Below are positions 10,401 to 50,614 of a stretch of 64,000 bases of DNA, piece after piece (positions within the stretch are counted from its first letter, which is position 1; each line of letters opens with the position of its first letter). The translations under genes were made by a program, and so were the position numbers. Origin of the DNA: Branchiostoma floridae (lineage: Eukaryota; Chordata; Leptocardii; Amphioxiformes; Branchiostomatidae); assembly GCF_000003815.2 (NCBI RefSeq), contig NC_049993.1, positions 5,176,511 to 5,240,510 on the forward strand. The letters are read 5' to 3'. A model generated the notes under the pieces. That model saw only the letters and a list, made by a program, of their open reading frames with translations, made no database searches and was not told where the DNA came from.

Positions 10401-11719
10401 TGCAAGCATGCTACACTAATTACTCTTTGCTAACTTTGTAAATGAATTTTTTAAAACTCTTTATTGATATTTAACATAGTAGGCATACACATGATGACAG
10501 TCCGAATGGCGCTCTAAATGAGGGTTTGTAGAAATGTAGGTCCGGGACATTACGCCTGTCTGTGAAAACCAACATCGTAATATTGCATAATCTGATTTCC
10601 AGGTGTGTACGCTGCTGGAGGAGTGCGACCCTCCGAGTGACGTGAACCTGCCCAACAGCTGTTTTGAGATCCCGCTCCACGCCGCGGTGGATGCCGGGAA
10701 TGTGGACCTGATGCAGATCCTGCTGCAGAGCAGGGCCAAGATCAACTTCAAGGTCAGGGAGGAAGATTCGAACTTTCAATTTGATCGTAAATGTGGTACA
10801 ATGTAGCTTAATGATTAGGTGTTCGGCACAGAATCAAGGGCCCTTGGTTTGATCTCCAAACATGTCCCAATGTTGTTACACTTTACTTTTCTCACTCTAA
10901 CACTCACTCAGGCGAAAAAGAGTATCAAGCTTTGGTTGAGGGCATACCCTGGATAGGACATTCAAAGTGGGTCCATCCACAGTATAAAAACCCCACCATT
11001 CTAATATCGAAAAAAAGCAGGGCTTCTTCCTGGTGTGAGTGTGTGATCAAACTTTACAGTTTGGTCTCCAGGTTGCCATCTTGAAAAGGTGAAAGTCACC
11101 TGTTTTAAAGTCAATACTTCCACAAATGTTGTAAATCTAAAAAATGATCTAAAAATAAATAAAAAAGTGGGGATTGTACAAAAGACCAGACAGTTGACTT
11201 TCAGTAGAACAAATGACAGGACTCTAAATGCAAGTCCTCAATGACATCCAAGGTCTTATATAATCTTTCAAAGACTTTTCAATGATCACATTCAGTCAAT
11301 GACCAATATCAATGATTCAAGTTTTGTTGCTGATCTTTTGGTCCAAAATGGGGTCTGAATTTGTAAGATGTAACGATCTACCAACGTCCATGATTTAATC
11401 AATGAAACAACACAATGAATCTATGTGCATCCTCCAGAATGTAGATGGCGACACTCCCCTGCATTACGCTGTGAAACACGACAACAAGGAGATCGCCTCC
11501 ATTCTCCTAGACAGCGGCTGCCGGAGCGATATCGCAAATGACAAGGGCCAGACATGTCTACATCTCGCTGCCATGGGTAACAACATGGACCTGGTCCAGC
11601 TACTGGTAAAGGCGGGATGTGACGCCAACGCCAGAGACAAGGCGAAAAAGTTCCCACAGGACTATGCCACAGACCAAGCTATTGTGGACTATCTGGACAT
11701 GCAGCCAGCAATGGATTAG
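7405..11719 (+). CDS. Ankyrin-repeat protein, complete four-exon gene (248 aa)
   Basis: Exons 7405-7590, 8453-8581, 10603-10752 and 11438-11719 join in frame, all at phase 0, from ATG to TAG. The first exon (62 codons, MEERATAFRQRKLSSLVYDD) is acidic and charged with no repeat. The rest is ankyrin repeats: HLDIVRELIRAGADVN, then IPLHAAVDAGNVDLMQILLQ, then DTPLHYAVKHDNKEIASILL and TCLHLAAMGNNMDLVQLLVK followed by AGCDANARDKAKKFPQDYA. There is no signal peptide or membrane segment, so it is probably an intracellular binding protein; the partner is unknown. Exon 1 ends at CAG|GTTCGT, an average donor. Exon 2 is preceded by a 32-bp minisatellite running to its acceptor. Ankyrin repeats are too generic to assign orthology. 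Confidence 0.8.
7953..8032. mobile_element. Possible DNA-transposon end fragment
   Basis: CAGTGAAACTTGTCTAAAAA followed by GACCACCCTGG, with later TTTTAGACACGTGGTC, resembles the ends of Tc1/mariner-class MITEs that begin CAGTGAAACC. Only one end is recognisable, in the first intron of the ankyrin gene. Confidence 0.35.
8287..8446. repeat. 32-bp minisatellite ending at an exon acceptor
   Basis: Five copies begin TCGAATCAAATCTTCCGATA at 8287, 8319, 8351, 8383 and 8420 (period 32, one copy 37). The last copy ends six bases before the acceptor AG of ankyrin exon 2 (exon starts 8453), so the repeated CTTCCGATATTTTCTAC serves as the polypyrimidine tract. Confidence 0.85.
8729..9276. mobile_element. 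548-bp inverted-repeat element flanked by TTAA
   Basis: Terminal inverted repeats of about 27 bp: AGGTCTACTACGCAGTTATT at the left, and the complement (…ACTGCGTAGTAGACCT) at the right. TTAA lies immediately outside each end (8725-8728 and 9277-9280), matching a TTAA target-site duplication as in piggyBac-like elements, although the ends do not begin with CCC. There is no transposase reading frame. It lies in the second intron of the ankyrin gene. Confidence 0.75.
9277..10602. other. Remainder of ankyrin-gene intron 2
   Basis: No exon, RNA or repeat could be supported here. Several unconserved reading frames occur on both strands. The pyrimidine tract TGATTTCCAG closes the intron at 10602. 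Confidence 0.5.
10799..11000 (+). mobile_element. Degenerate tRNA-derived SINE
   Basis: An A-box-like TAGCTTAATGATTAGG and a B-box-like TTGGTTTGATCTCC are followed by a diverged version of the body seen at 1.2 and 42.2 kb (TGTTACACTTTACTTTTCTC, then CACTCAGGCGAAAAAGAGTA). No clear target duplication remains, suggesting an older insertion. It lies in ankyrin-gene intron 3. Confidence 0.55.
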
Positions 11720-11830
11720 AACTCAGCCTTAGTGCTATATTGTCGAGCTTGGGAAAAATTCAAATGATAGAGGTTGCATTGGTTTGAAAAGAGCCGCTTA
11801 TTTATTCTATCAAGGAGGTTAATGCAGTAT

Positions 11831-12032
11831 GAGGGTCTGCATGCTCTTTTACGTAAGGCGTAGGCAGCCAATTTTATTTCCCGTAATTCGTAGGGAAAAC
11901 CATCTTATCTACGTAATTCGTAGCGAGGCGACCAAATTTAGCGTAATTGCCTTCCTTGATTTAGCGTAATACGTAGGGGGTTCTTTTAAATTCAGCGTAA
12001 ATCGTTGTCGGAACTCCCCATGCAGACCCTCC
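11831..12032. mobile_element. Short inverted-repeat element with an internal 30-bp periodic core
   Basis: It starts GAGGGTCTGCATG and ends CATGCAGACCCTC. Inside, a core like CGTAATTCGTAG recurs at 11852, 11882, 11912, 11942, 11965 and 11996 with otherwise different spacer sequence. No coding potential. It sits just beyond the stop codon of the ankyrin gene and may lie in its 3' UTR. Confidence 0.65.
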
Positions 12033-13631
12033 AGTATGTTTCTACCATCTCAAAGTTGTCAGAAAGTTGTCATCTGTATCCTAAAAGTTGTACCATTCTC
12101 CATTTCTTGTTACTTTGAAAGAAGTGTGTTATCGAATTGTAAGGAGAGTGTTCTTCTTTCGCCACTGTTTGCAAAAGGTTACATTGTACGTTAGAAGCAT
12201 CCTATTGTTTTCCTTCTCAGGTACTCATTTAACACCAGTTTGTGTTTGTTATGCTCCTGTCATACAGTCAATGAGGTTCCGCTGTGTTTCTTGATTGCTA
12301 GGAAGTAGCAGAATCATCAAATTGACCAAGAGTTGTACTTTTCACCTGAAAATGTACCCCATTGCATTGTACTGGGCTTGTTGACCTGCTGTATGATAGG
12401 ACCTCTAAGGTGGTGGGTGAAAAGGCTAATTTGACAATAACTCTATTAGTCCATTTCATATTTTTTATGGTATTATGATGCCTTTTTGTCTTATCATCAT
12501 AAAACTTGTTTGGGCACATTTCACAGATAGTGATAAAAGGATGTTTACGTATGATTCTAATGCCATGAAATGGGTAAGGTAATATCATGAAATATGAATT
12601 ATGTTATTTTGCTCCCATTTGTGCCATTTTATTAGTGAATTGCAATTCTAGGTGTCAATTTGCACCCATTAGCGCCATTTGGCAAACGCCTGGAGCAATT
12701 TGACACAGTTTGTTGCAGATTTTACAAAAACTCCTTTGTTGCAGGTCTCTGAGTCCAGTGAGATAAATACTACTATGTAGTATACCACACTCGTCTGGGG
12801 GTTCTAGGCTAAGCTCTTTATAGGTATAATTATATGAAAATAAATTGAGAAGGGTGGAGGTGTGATGTTAAAATTGTTAATACGAGAAATGTAAACATTG
12901 CTGGAATAAATTTGCAACTACAGTTGTCAAGATTTAATCGCTCAAAAATGTTGGTTTACATGATCACACTTTTTGTCTCATTTTGTAGCACACATTGTGT
13001 TTTCAGCAATTTCACAACATCTGTCTGTCATTAGAAAGTCACAAGCATGAACACAGTCAGTAGCAGCAATGGCGATAAACCCTAGCCAAATGTCAATCCA
13101 AACAACTCCTTGGATGGAATGATATATGTTATGATAAAATCCTTTTTGCTAATCACCTGTCAATGAACTAATCCACCGCGAAAAGCAGTTTGATTCATAC
13201 TCTTTTCCATTTTGTCACACCAACATATCACAGTTTGACATAAATATATATTTTTAAATATCTAAACACAATTCCTAAATCAAGCATACCGGTAAATGCC
13301 AGTACCACAAAGAATTACATATTTTACTACATGGGTTTACAATCCATGCACTCTATATACATGTAATTCTTGTACATTGTACATACAAGCACATTCCTAA
13401 AGTATATTCCTGGGTCTGTTATAGAAGCATTCCCAAGTTAAACAATATGGATCAGTTATACAAGAATTCCAACATGGGTGTATTATACAATATACACGTA
13501 TTTGCAAGTTGGTGTCTTATGAACAAGTTACATTTTAGCTTTTAAACATAGACATATTCTATACTGCTCTACACTGTTTGTCCCTTTCATGTTACCGGCA
13601 AGAAGTCCTCAGGCAAGAATTTGCAATAAAC
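12033..13631. other. Intergenic between ankyrin gene and CYP4 gene
   Basis: The two genes converge here (tail to tail). The sequence is AT-rich with no supported gene. I could not pick the polyadenylation site of the ankyrin gene with confidence. Confidence 0.5.
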
Positions 13632-13637
13632 TTTATT
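13632..13637 (-). terminator. Polyadenylation signal of the CYP4 gene
   Basis: AATAAA on the minus strand, 33 bases past the stop codon at 13670-13672. It gives an unusually short 3' UTR. Confidence 0.6.
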
Positions 13638-13669
13638 ATTATTATACATGTATCCCCACGTGGGTTCCC

Positions 13670-21646
<7,977 letters not shown>

Positions 21647-21925
21647 GGTGGTGGTGCTAAGTATTAAAAGACAGAAATTCATAAAGGGCGTCATTTTCTC
21701 TGAACAGGGGTCATTCCTAAGTATTTATACGACTTAATTTTTACGAAATTCATATGAGTTTTACGGAATAACAATTAACATACAACTTTTATGGAATTCA
21801 TAGAAATCCACTACCAAGATAACGTTCCAAAACATTTACACAGAATTTTACAGCTTTCATATGATCCACTTATTGTTAAGAACCATACAAGTTTTATCAT
21901 TCTGTAAAATTTGTATGAATACTAT

Positions 21926-22025
21926 NNNNNNNNNNNNNNNNNNNNNNNNNNNNNNNNNNNNNNNNNNNNNNNNNNNNNNNNNNNNNNNNNNNNNNNNNNN
22001 NNNNNNNNNNNNNNNNNNNNNNNNN
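21926..22025. other. Assembly gap (exactly 100 N)
   Basis: Exactly 100 N, which usually marks a scaffold gap of unknown true size. Confidence 1.
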
Positions 22026-22720
22026 TTTTTATCTTGGGGAAATAAGAAGATATCTTTTTTATCTCTGAAAAGACCCACTCTTCATGGGAACGAAGGAAAT
22101 TAAACTTCCTTAGTCAGTGCAAGTCAGGCAGGGAGACAATGTAGTTGGAAAACAACAACAGTAGAGCGTGATCATGATGTTGCTTATAAGCGAACCATGT
22201 GTTACTCAGCACCAAGAGACCACGTCTAGCGAAATAATAGACGGACAACAATAATGAAGGACAACAACAACAAGAACAACAAGAACAACAACATTATCTA
22301 ATGCTACAGAAATGATCTTACCTTTTTGTCGCTTACACTTTGTGTCTCAGATAGCTTCTAGATCGAGCCCAAATAAGCAGATGATCACCCAAACCTTCCA
22401 AAAAAGTTGAACTTTCACCTGATACCACATGACATCTCAACAGTGTCCTCTAGCGATCTTGATTAGAATGACAACTAATCCAACGAGTTGCCCGATGGCA
22501 TCAATACGTTTCAAAATAATCTAATGTAACAAAATAGTACAACTATCTGCGATTTAATGTATCTTATTTATTATCAGTGTTATATAATTGTGTTTTTTTT
22601 TATAAAATACGTTTACATTTGCTCTTTATGATATGTACCTACTTTTTGTCGTTTTGCTGCCACCGTTCCTTAGAAACGCCCGTGCACGCGCGCCGCCTGG
22701 CGGAGTAAACAGCACTGCCA

Positions 22721-22732
22721 CATGACGTCATG
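22721..22732. promoter_or_regulatory. CRE/ATF palindrome
   Basis: CATGACGTCATG, a full 12-bp palindrome containing the TGACGTCA cyclic-AMP response element core, 178 bases upstream of the KIF2 start codon. Confidence 0.6.
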
Positions 22733-22760
22733 AGCAGGCCTTGCGCATGTCACTTGTATC

Positions 22761-22771
22761 ACGCATGCGCG
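22761..22771. promoter_or_regulatory. NRF1-like site
   Basis: ACGCATGCGCG matches the NRF1 consensus (YGCGCAYGCGCR) closely and lies in the CpG-rich stretch about 140 bases upstream of the KIF2 ATG. NRF1 sites are common in promoters of broadly expressed genes. Confidence 0.5.
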
Positions 22772-22909
22772 ACTAAACTTTCAAAAAATATTCAACCGAT
22801 GTGATTCAGCGTAGAGACTGACAGAAGACCGTGTTTAGTACATATTTCGGGCGACTTTGTTTGCAAAATTTGCACAGAATTGAAAGAGAAGAAAGTTTAA
22901 GCTCTCAAA

Positions 22910-43602
<20,693 letters not shown>

Positions 43603-45935
43603 AGAACCCTTACCACACAGGAAGAACCCCCCTGTCATCAGAAATGGTGTGATCTAAGATCAGATCTTTTCAACAAGACTGGTAGATTGTTCCATTCTTG
43701 GAAAGGGTGGGTTGTGTAAAAAAAAAACTTCCCTTGTGCACTGGTTGGCATTTTGATGCAAGCTTTTCCCCATAGTATAGAGCAAGTTGGACCAAGCCAT
43801 TTTGGATAAGGTATTTTGAAAACTGATAGAAAGCTGCATTTAGGTATCTAATTTCTCCATCAAAATTGTGGTACCATTGTCCTTAGAGGTCAATTTCACT
43901 TGTCTAATCTTCTACATGTCGTTTACAGCTTCCCATTTTCTACACAAAGTGAAATGATTTATTTATTGATTACTTAATTTATAGTTTAGTTTCCTTATCT
44001 TAATTTTTACTAACAATGTTTTTCCAACCCAAACTTGCAAAAAGATGTAACAAACCATTACCCACAATGTTGTCATGGTGGCAGATAACTTGAAATCTTA
44101 TTCCCACTAGCTCATTTTTCTGAAAAGTATCTGGTGGAAAAATTGCTGTTGCATGAAGAATACCCAGTTTGTTATTCTGCAGGGGAGACCTTAGTTCAAG
44201 CTATTTGAATGCATTTTCGCATGTAAACTGTTGCTCTTTTGCTTGTGAAAAAAACAAAACAATTTCAGGCTTTGCAGAAGACACCCTGAGTTTGAGGGCA
44301 TTTTGATAGAAAGTTTAATTTAAGCATTTTTCTATATTAGAATTTTAAACAAAAGTGTCTATTGAAGGTGTGAAAAAGACCTGCATGCCCAAGTTTCCAA
44401 CAGCAGGGCTCTATCTCAAGTAATCATGGCAATAAGTTGGTCTGGAATCTATTTGTCTATGTTTCTGAACCTTTGTAGGGACACAATAAGAACAGGTATA
44501 CCTGCTTGCTACTTTGTGGTCAAGTAATACTTTTTTACCTATGGCTATGCAGTTAGATTTGTTGAGCAAACCTCACACAGTCTTTTTACTGGATAACTTG
44601 TTTCAAAGTTCCAAAGAGATGGCCTACTTTCTGAAGGCACAAATTTAAATAAACCACTTGTATTCACTATTGGTTGACACAGAAGGCAGTTTACTAGCCT
44701 GGCATTCACAGAAAGCTTGTGCTACATTTGAATGATAGCGTCATCCATACACACTGGTAATCTCGCGAAACAGTAGACAAATATGTTACAGTGTACAGCT
44801 TTATATATTATACATGCAAGCTATGCTTGCTGCAATTCTACTATGGGTTTACTCTTCCAAATGTTCATATTTTCTGTGTTACAAATAGATATTACACCAT
44901 AGTTACACTCTGTGCTCGTGTAGACAAATCCTATATATGAATGTAATAACACTCCATGAAATTGCAGTTAATTATAACACAAATATAGGGTTTTAACCGC
45001 ACTGCAAAGACTTGGAGTTGAAAGTTTTTCAAAATCCATGCTTTAAAACCACTTGTTGTGCCATGCTTTATACAATGCTCACATGGTTAGAACTTGATCT
45101 GAATGCAAAATGAAATTACAAAAATATGAAAAAGAATGCTTGAGGTTCACCCTTAGGTAAATCTTGGATCTTAAAATGTGTACAGTTCATATGAATCTTG
45201 AAGCAGCATTAGGAGTACTGCTAGGGGTTTGGTAACTTCTAAAGGGGGGGATAAAAAAACCTTGATACACGTAGACCGTTTTGCTGCGACTCAAATTTGG
45301 CCGTGTTTTCTGAAGTATGTAGTATGTGTTAGCAATGTTGTGAAGTGAGTACGAGCTTGTCTGGCACTGGAAACTAGGTACTGTGTACCTCCCGCACCCT
45401 GCTATAGAACTCGGGGGGTTACGTCGTAGCCGCCTCAGGTTCAAAGTGCCTCAGCTGTTGTGTGTGTGAATTGTGAATGATGTGTACAAACTTTATCCGT
45501 ATATTACCAATGGAATCTAATTGCAAAAACAAAGTTTTAAGCCTTAAGTTGAAAGATGTGGAGAAAGAGCTGTTATTTACAGAACTGAAGATTTACGTAC
45601 ATAAATCTCTACGTGGTTTTATTTTGAAAGTGTGGGCATTTACTTCTCTGTAACAATGAGTGGTAAAATGTCCCTTTGCGGACTTCTTTTGTCACTACAA
45701 CTTCCTCTCTAAAGTAACAAAACTCTTGTGTACAGAAATGGCTATGTTACCCCTGAATACATTCTCGATTCTCTACAATTTTACTTCTGGAAAAGGGATA
45801 TTTTGCTTCTCTGTTACTTTCACAGAATGGCAAAGTACATGTAATCAAATGCTCTATTTACCTCCTATGACCTGATTGTTATGTTTGCACAATTGTATAT
45901 ACTTTGTTATGAATAAATAAAGGATTGCAAGCACT
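43603..45935 (+). other. KIF2 3' UTR (about 2.3 kb)
   Basis: Follows the TAA at 43600-43602 without a recognisable intron and ends near overlapping AATAAA signals at 45912 and 45916 (GAATAAATAAAGG). No gene on the opposite strand is supported. Confidence 0.6.
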
Positions 45936-45969
45936 TTTTTGTACTTTCTCTGTTCCCGTAAAGAAATAT

Positions 45970-46255
45970 ACTATTAACTCTTAAGTAAAAAATGCTACCT
46001 GGTTGACTCATTTCTATGTCAGATTACATAAAAAGTGTAGATCAGGAAAGCACGTCTAGAATACAAACTTAAGGCAATTTCAGTATCCCTAGAAAATTCT
46101 AAAGAAAAATGGGTTGGAGACTATTAACTCTTACGTGAAAGAATGCTACCTGGTTGAGTTGCAATTTCTACAATTTGCAATAAAACTTGTTATTATTAAA
46201 AGCACAGATCAGAAAAACACGTATAGAATACAAACATAAGGAAGGGCGGGCATTT
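45970..46255. repeat. Imperfect direct duplication, period about 150-167 bp
   Basis: ACTATTAACTCTTA…ATGCTACCTGGTTGA occurs at 45970 and 46120, and AGATCAGGAAAGCACGT with GAATACAAAC at 46039 recurs as AGATCAGAAAAACACGT at 46206. It is a two-copy tandem duplication. Confidence 0.6.
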
Positions 46256-46299
46256 CTGTATGCAAAGAAAAGTTATGGCGATCATGTGCATGCATGCTA

Positions 46300-46441
46300 A
46301 TCTCCAATCAGATCCTATGGTGCCGTAAGATAGTATCAAAGCTGGCCAATGAGTACAGCCGCCAAAGGATGCCCGTTTGACTCCCTTTGGCCGGCTGTAC
46401 GCCTTGGCCATCTTATGGCACCGTAGGATCTGCTTGGAGAT
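46300..46441. mobile_element. Palindromic MITE, second copy of the 'ATCTCCAAGCAGATC' family
   Basis: AATCTCCAATCAGATCCTAT at the left, AGGATCTGCTTGGAGAT at the right, with complementary inner arms (GGTGCCGTAAGATAG against TCTTATGGCACCG). Same design as 4796-4927. Confidence 0.8.
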
Positions 46442-46660
46442 GACATTGCAAGAGATGAAGCGACGCCCAGGATGCCCACTGGGGAAAAGGGTAAGAAAGG
46501 TCAGTGACCTAGATAAACATGTCAATCATGTTGAAGATGCCTGGGGCTCCACATCACTTTCGCTTCTTATCTTGTACAGTCGTATGTTCACTACAATGAG
46601 AAGACATGTAAAATATCCGTGACTTTCAAGTTTTAATAGACGTTCGCTTGTCATTAAGTG

Positions 46661-46698
46661 CAAGGAGGTTAAAAATCATTCTTTTTTTAACCTCCTTG
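46661..46698. other. Perfect short hairpin
   Basis: CAAGGAGGTTAAAAA and TTTTTAACCTCCTTG form a 15-bp perfect stem around an 8-base loop. It may be the remnant of a palindromic element; no promoter or RNA context is visible. Confidence 0.5.
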
Positions 46699-46989
46699 TT
46701 AAGTGTTATTACCTTACGAGGTGCCTCACTAGTATATAAAGACCACCTTCTATCTTAAGATGTTGTTATAGAAAGGCATGTCTTGTTTATCTTTGTTTTT
46801 ACGTCTCATCAATATTTCGTCAATAACCGTATAAAAAGTGCATGCACCTGGGAGGATAATTTACATATGCATGTAGGTAATGATGTTTCGTTTTGTTTTG
46901 TTTGATCACTTCAAGCGGTACAATGTCGATATTAGGGCTTTGCGTTTATACGCAACTTAGCTTAATTCAAACAGGACATGTTGTCTTAG

Positions 46990-49900
46990 ATGTCCCAAGA
47001 AGTAGAGCAAGTCCACGTGCCTACATACCAAGGAAACATGGCGCCCGGTTCGGTGTGGGCGGGAGTTACGGCAGCTCACCTGGCGATGTTCGCCGTCCTG
47101 TGTCACAACGTCGCCTTCCACCTGTCCGTACAGGGGTACACACCTTACGACTCCACCGGGGGGAGGTGGAAATACCTGGATCAGCTCAATCTGGTGCGTC
47201 ACAGGCGAGGGATTGGTTTGATTAGCCGTTCTACTAATTATATCGTTTACTCACTATATGTGCGGGGTTGTTTCTTCATTTACTTCGATGTAGGCTTCTC
47301 GGCAGGTATCTAAGAGATTTGAATATCGGCCAGTAGTTCTGTCAATGACGAAATAACGCCATGGGTCAGTTATACAAGGGTCGTATTGTTTGTAATTGGG
47401 CAACACTAGTCTAGCTATGAGTTAGATGTAGTGTCACCCAGAAGTCACAAAAGTCAGGCTTCTTGTCATATATTAGTTTTGTCGCACTACAGAAACAGTT
47501 GTTGTGTGTCAGAAGGTGTCACCAATCCGAAGATGTCTACTGTACTCTAAGATGGCCAGAAATCTGTGAAAGTTAAAGCACGTCCGAATGTAGGGCAAAT
47601 GTGTGACTAAAAATACATGTAGGTCAACCACATGTTAACACATTGGGGACTTGTCGCTCAACCCGTCAACAAGCCAGTCGAGGTGCATTCGACACTTAAA
47701 TATAAGTTGTCATAGAATGACTATCATGCTTTTTTATGTACAGTCATACACTGCAATCGTTGGGTATATCTAAATATGTAAGCTTAAATGGGTCCTTGTC
47801 ATGGTATTAATAGATTCCATGTAAAGAAAGGACTACCTACATTGGTTTAATATGACGAACCCTGCATGATGTCAATACGTGCACGTACAAATAGCAACTT
47901 TTTTTTCAATATTACGTACTTTTGTTCGCTAATATTGCCCACCTTTAGGACCTAGTATGCACGTTCTTCGGTGGCTGGGTGCTGTGCGATCTGACTCAGC
48001 CGCTAGTCGGCGCTCCTGCTAAAGCTGGGCTGATCGCGTTCTTGGACTTCATCCTTGCAGCGTTCGCGTTCCCCACGACGTTGGTAAATCAACTCGCACC
48101 ATTGCATTGCATCTATCCTAAACCACACACTAGGCCAAGTTCTAACTTTCATATACAAAGCTATTCATATATAATTAATTCGCTGATGTTTTTGCGGTGT
48201 TTGAAGTTCGCTATGCCAAGGACGTTATATACATATCGTCCTTGATTAAACTCATACTGTTTTTTAGTATGGTATCGGGGGATGAGTGCACAACGAAAAC
48301 TGCAAAAAGTAACAGAACAAACCACCGCGAACATTTCAATATTCACAGTATCACGCGTTTGGTATTGCACTTTACATGACTACATTGCATCGAAAAGTAC
48401 CAATAATTTGATGTACAAGGATTTGATAGATCTTTAGCTTTCAGCTATTGCTTGAGTTTCAGTTATTATTTTCCTTTGTCTTTTGACTTTTCCCAGCTGA
48501 CTGTTGTGACGGAAGCAGCCCTATGGTATGGCGGGATGCTGGTGCCGTCCCTGCGGCAACAGACACCCCCGGTCCCCGATGACGCTCCGCGCTGGCACGA
48601 CCCGCATGTCTCGGTAAATGTTAGATTTATTTTATTTTATTTTCATTTCATTTATTTCATCATTCCATAACTGATCATATAGTAACTAGCGCTAGTACCA
48701 CACGCAGTCGAGACGCTTCAAAAGAGACACCTTACTGCTGTTTGAAGCATTGCAACTAGACTGCCAGCACTTTTATGTGTTGTACATGGGACTGCAATCA
48801 TGTTGTTACCTCCATGAAAAATTGAAGTATTGTCTTTTGCATGTTTCTGTGTGCGTGCGTTTGTCTGTTTATTTGTTGTGTTTCAGGATATTTGTGGTTT
48901 AGAACCTAGGGATGGATTTTAATGATGTTTGGTATGTGGATAGAGGTTGGGGAGACGAAGATTTGGTCCTACCTGGTGTGTGAGTGTGACCTTGTTTTTG
49001 TTTGTTTGCAACAGCGTACTGTGGTGTTGATGTTCCTCCTCCTGCACATGTACATGGTGGAGCCCCGCTACTCCTCCCGGCGCCGTAGCCTGGCCGGGAC
49101 AGTGGCGCTCACTGCCGTCTACATGGCCTGGTGAGTTCTTCTTTGAAGTCGCATACATAACGTTATATATAGTTTTATTGCACAACAATTGTACGGGGTA
49201 CAAAGTATGGCATCTACATAACTACAGTTCTATAACTTAACCACTTAACGCTTATCTAACTAATACAGAAGTTGTAGTATGGGATAAATTTCTTACATTG
49301 GAGGTTTTACAATCATTGGAGGAATTTCTAATGTCTAAACCTTCTATGCCATATCATCCGTTTGATTATGTCAGCTCCATTGACTAGGGATGAAGCCAGA
49401 CTGATATTAATAGATATCATGTTCTTTGTATAAACGAGCCGCTTCACAATCGGCACTTCAGCAGTAGATCTTTATTATAGACGCCGGAACGCAGTCAATT
49501 TAGTCACTGAATTACATAATGCACATAAGGTTTACTCTCCAAGCAGATGTTTGACTCGAGCTGTTTTAGACGTGTTTTAGGCGTTCCGAGTATCGGACTT
49601 TCTATTTTATGCCGTTTTCTTTATGTTTCCCGATTAACAGCCGGAGCCTCTGCTTTAAGAGTACACAAATAGAACCCTTTGTCGTACTGATGCGAAGCGT
49701 TGTTCTCTCCAGGGTATCCTACCTTGCATCCAGCCAGCAGGTTTGGGTGTACCCCTTCATGGAAGGACTATCCGGGATGCAGCGACTTCTAGCGATCCCC
49801 GTCTGCATCGTCCTATCAGTCGTTTCCTATTACTGCGGAGAGTACTTGGCAAGCAAACTTTGGAGTGAGTCTTTTCATCTCTATAATTTGTACAGTTGGA

Positions 49901-50212
49901 TAACATGCTACACCCACAAATGCTATCAATAGTATCATATCACAATCATCATCATGCCAGGGTGTTGTCACTCCTGAGATTCACTCATGAGAGAAGGAAC
50001 ACCTCCCTTGAATGACATACTAGTATACAGTCAGTGTACTGAGCCATTTTTATTGAATATAAACTGTAACGTTAGGTAGAGATCATTTTCTTTCCATTGG
50101 TGTTTGCGCCTTAGACGCAATTCATGCGTGAACAGTGACTAAGTCATTAAATGTTTTTTAACGACGAATTGTTTCTGCCGACACAGGTCCACTCAGCAAG
50201 AACGTGGATTGA
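46990..50212 (+). CDS. AIG1/ADTRP (FAR-17a/AIG1) family membrane protein, complete
   Basis: Exons 46990-47193, 47949-48083, 48497-48613, 49015-49130, 49713-49864 and 50187-50212 join in frame to 249 aa. Family blocks, compared with human AIG1 from memory: YDSTGGRWKYLDQLNL, DLVCTFFGGWVLCDL, FLDFILAAFAFPTTL, LWYGGMLVPSL, RTVVLMFLLLHMYMVEPRY, QQVWVYPFMEGLSGMQRLL and the final helix VSYYCGEYLASKLW. Several of these are hydrophobic membrane spans. AIG1 and ADTRP are membrane hydrolases of fatty acid esters of hydroxy fatty acids with a catalytic Thr/His pair; the Thr position (WKFLT in AIG1) reads WKYLD here. A second ATG at 47038 has a better context (AAACATGGCG) and may be the true start. A polyadenylation signal lies at 50583. 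Confidence 0.85.
49165..49260 (-). mobile_element. LINE 3'-end fragment
   Basis: TTTTATTGCACAACAATTGT followed by ACGGGGTACAAAGTATGGCA matches the start of the segment at 59795 (TTTATTGCACGACAATTGTA) and the complement of 60408-60445. It is the 3' terminal piece of a non-LTR element, inserted in intron 4 of the AIG1-like gene. Confidence 0.6.
49524..49664. mobile_element. Palindromic MITE, 'CTCTCCAAG' family copy
   Basis: TTTACTCTCCAAGCAGATG at the left and CCTCTGCTTTAAGAGTA at the right, with AGCCGGAGCCTCTGC as in the element at 3437. It ends about 50 bases before exon 5 of the AIG1-like gene. Confidence 0.7.
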
Positions 50213-50582
50213 CGTTATCCATAGCGTCACCTGATGATACCGAGTTGGTGGAATTTGGTGGAGACGTTTGAGTAGTCCATGACGTTACGTATACTAAGAG
50301 AGCGAGTCGTTTTTCAGAGTATTTATGACCCTAGTTTCGTGGTTATAGAAACCATAGTTTGGTGCAGGAAAACATTGTAATGTAATATTCAGGATTGTTG
50401 GTACTATTGTTTTGTTTCTGCCATGTTCAAGGCATCCCTTATTTGGGATCCTAAGCGATGACATTCGTGTCATAGAGATCTATGGGGAAGTTAGTAAAGA
50501 TTATAGACGACTGCGATTATTACAGTGTTCCGAACGGTTATTGTCATACATGTATCATACATTCAATGATGGGGCAACATGC

Positions 50583-50588
50583 AATAAA
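50583..50588 (+). terminator. Polyadenylation signal of the AIG1-like gene
   Basis: AATAAA 370 bases after the stop codon, followed by a T-rich stretch (TGATTTCTGTTTCC). Confidence 0.5.
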
Positions 50589-50614
50589 CCGGGTGCTTTT
50601 ATTCTGGAATGACT

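Larger units (their letters stand above)
21647..22909. promoter_or_regulatory. Divergent intergenic region between CYP4 and KIF2
   Basis: The two genes start head to head, 1.26 kb apart. The right half (about 22660-22800) is GC- and CpG-rich, as expected for a housekeeping promoter driving KIF2; the left half is AT-rich and interrupted by a 100-N gap. Sites are listed separately. Confidence 0.6.

Noticed and set aside
11851-12010. CRISPR-like array of repeats with unique spacers
   Set aside because: The 12-base cores are too short and uneven, the DNA is clearly eukaryotic, and the array lies within terminal inverted repeats of a mobile element.
45187-45444. 85-codon minus-strand frame in the KIF2 3' UTR
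   Set aside because: No recognisable domain, splice site or promoter; composition matches the surrounding UTR.
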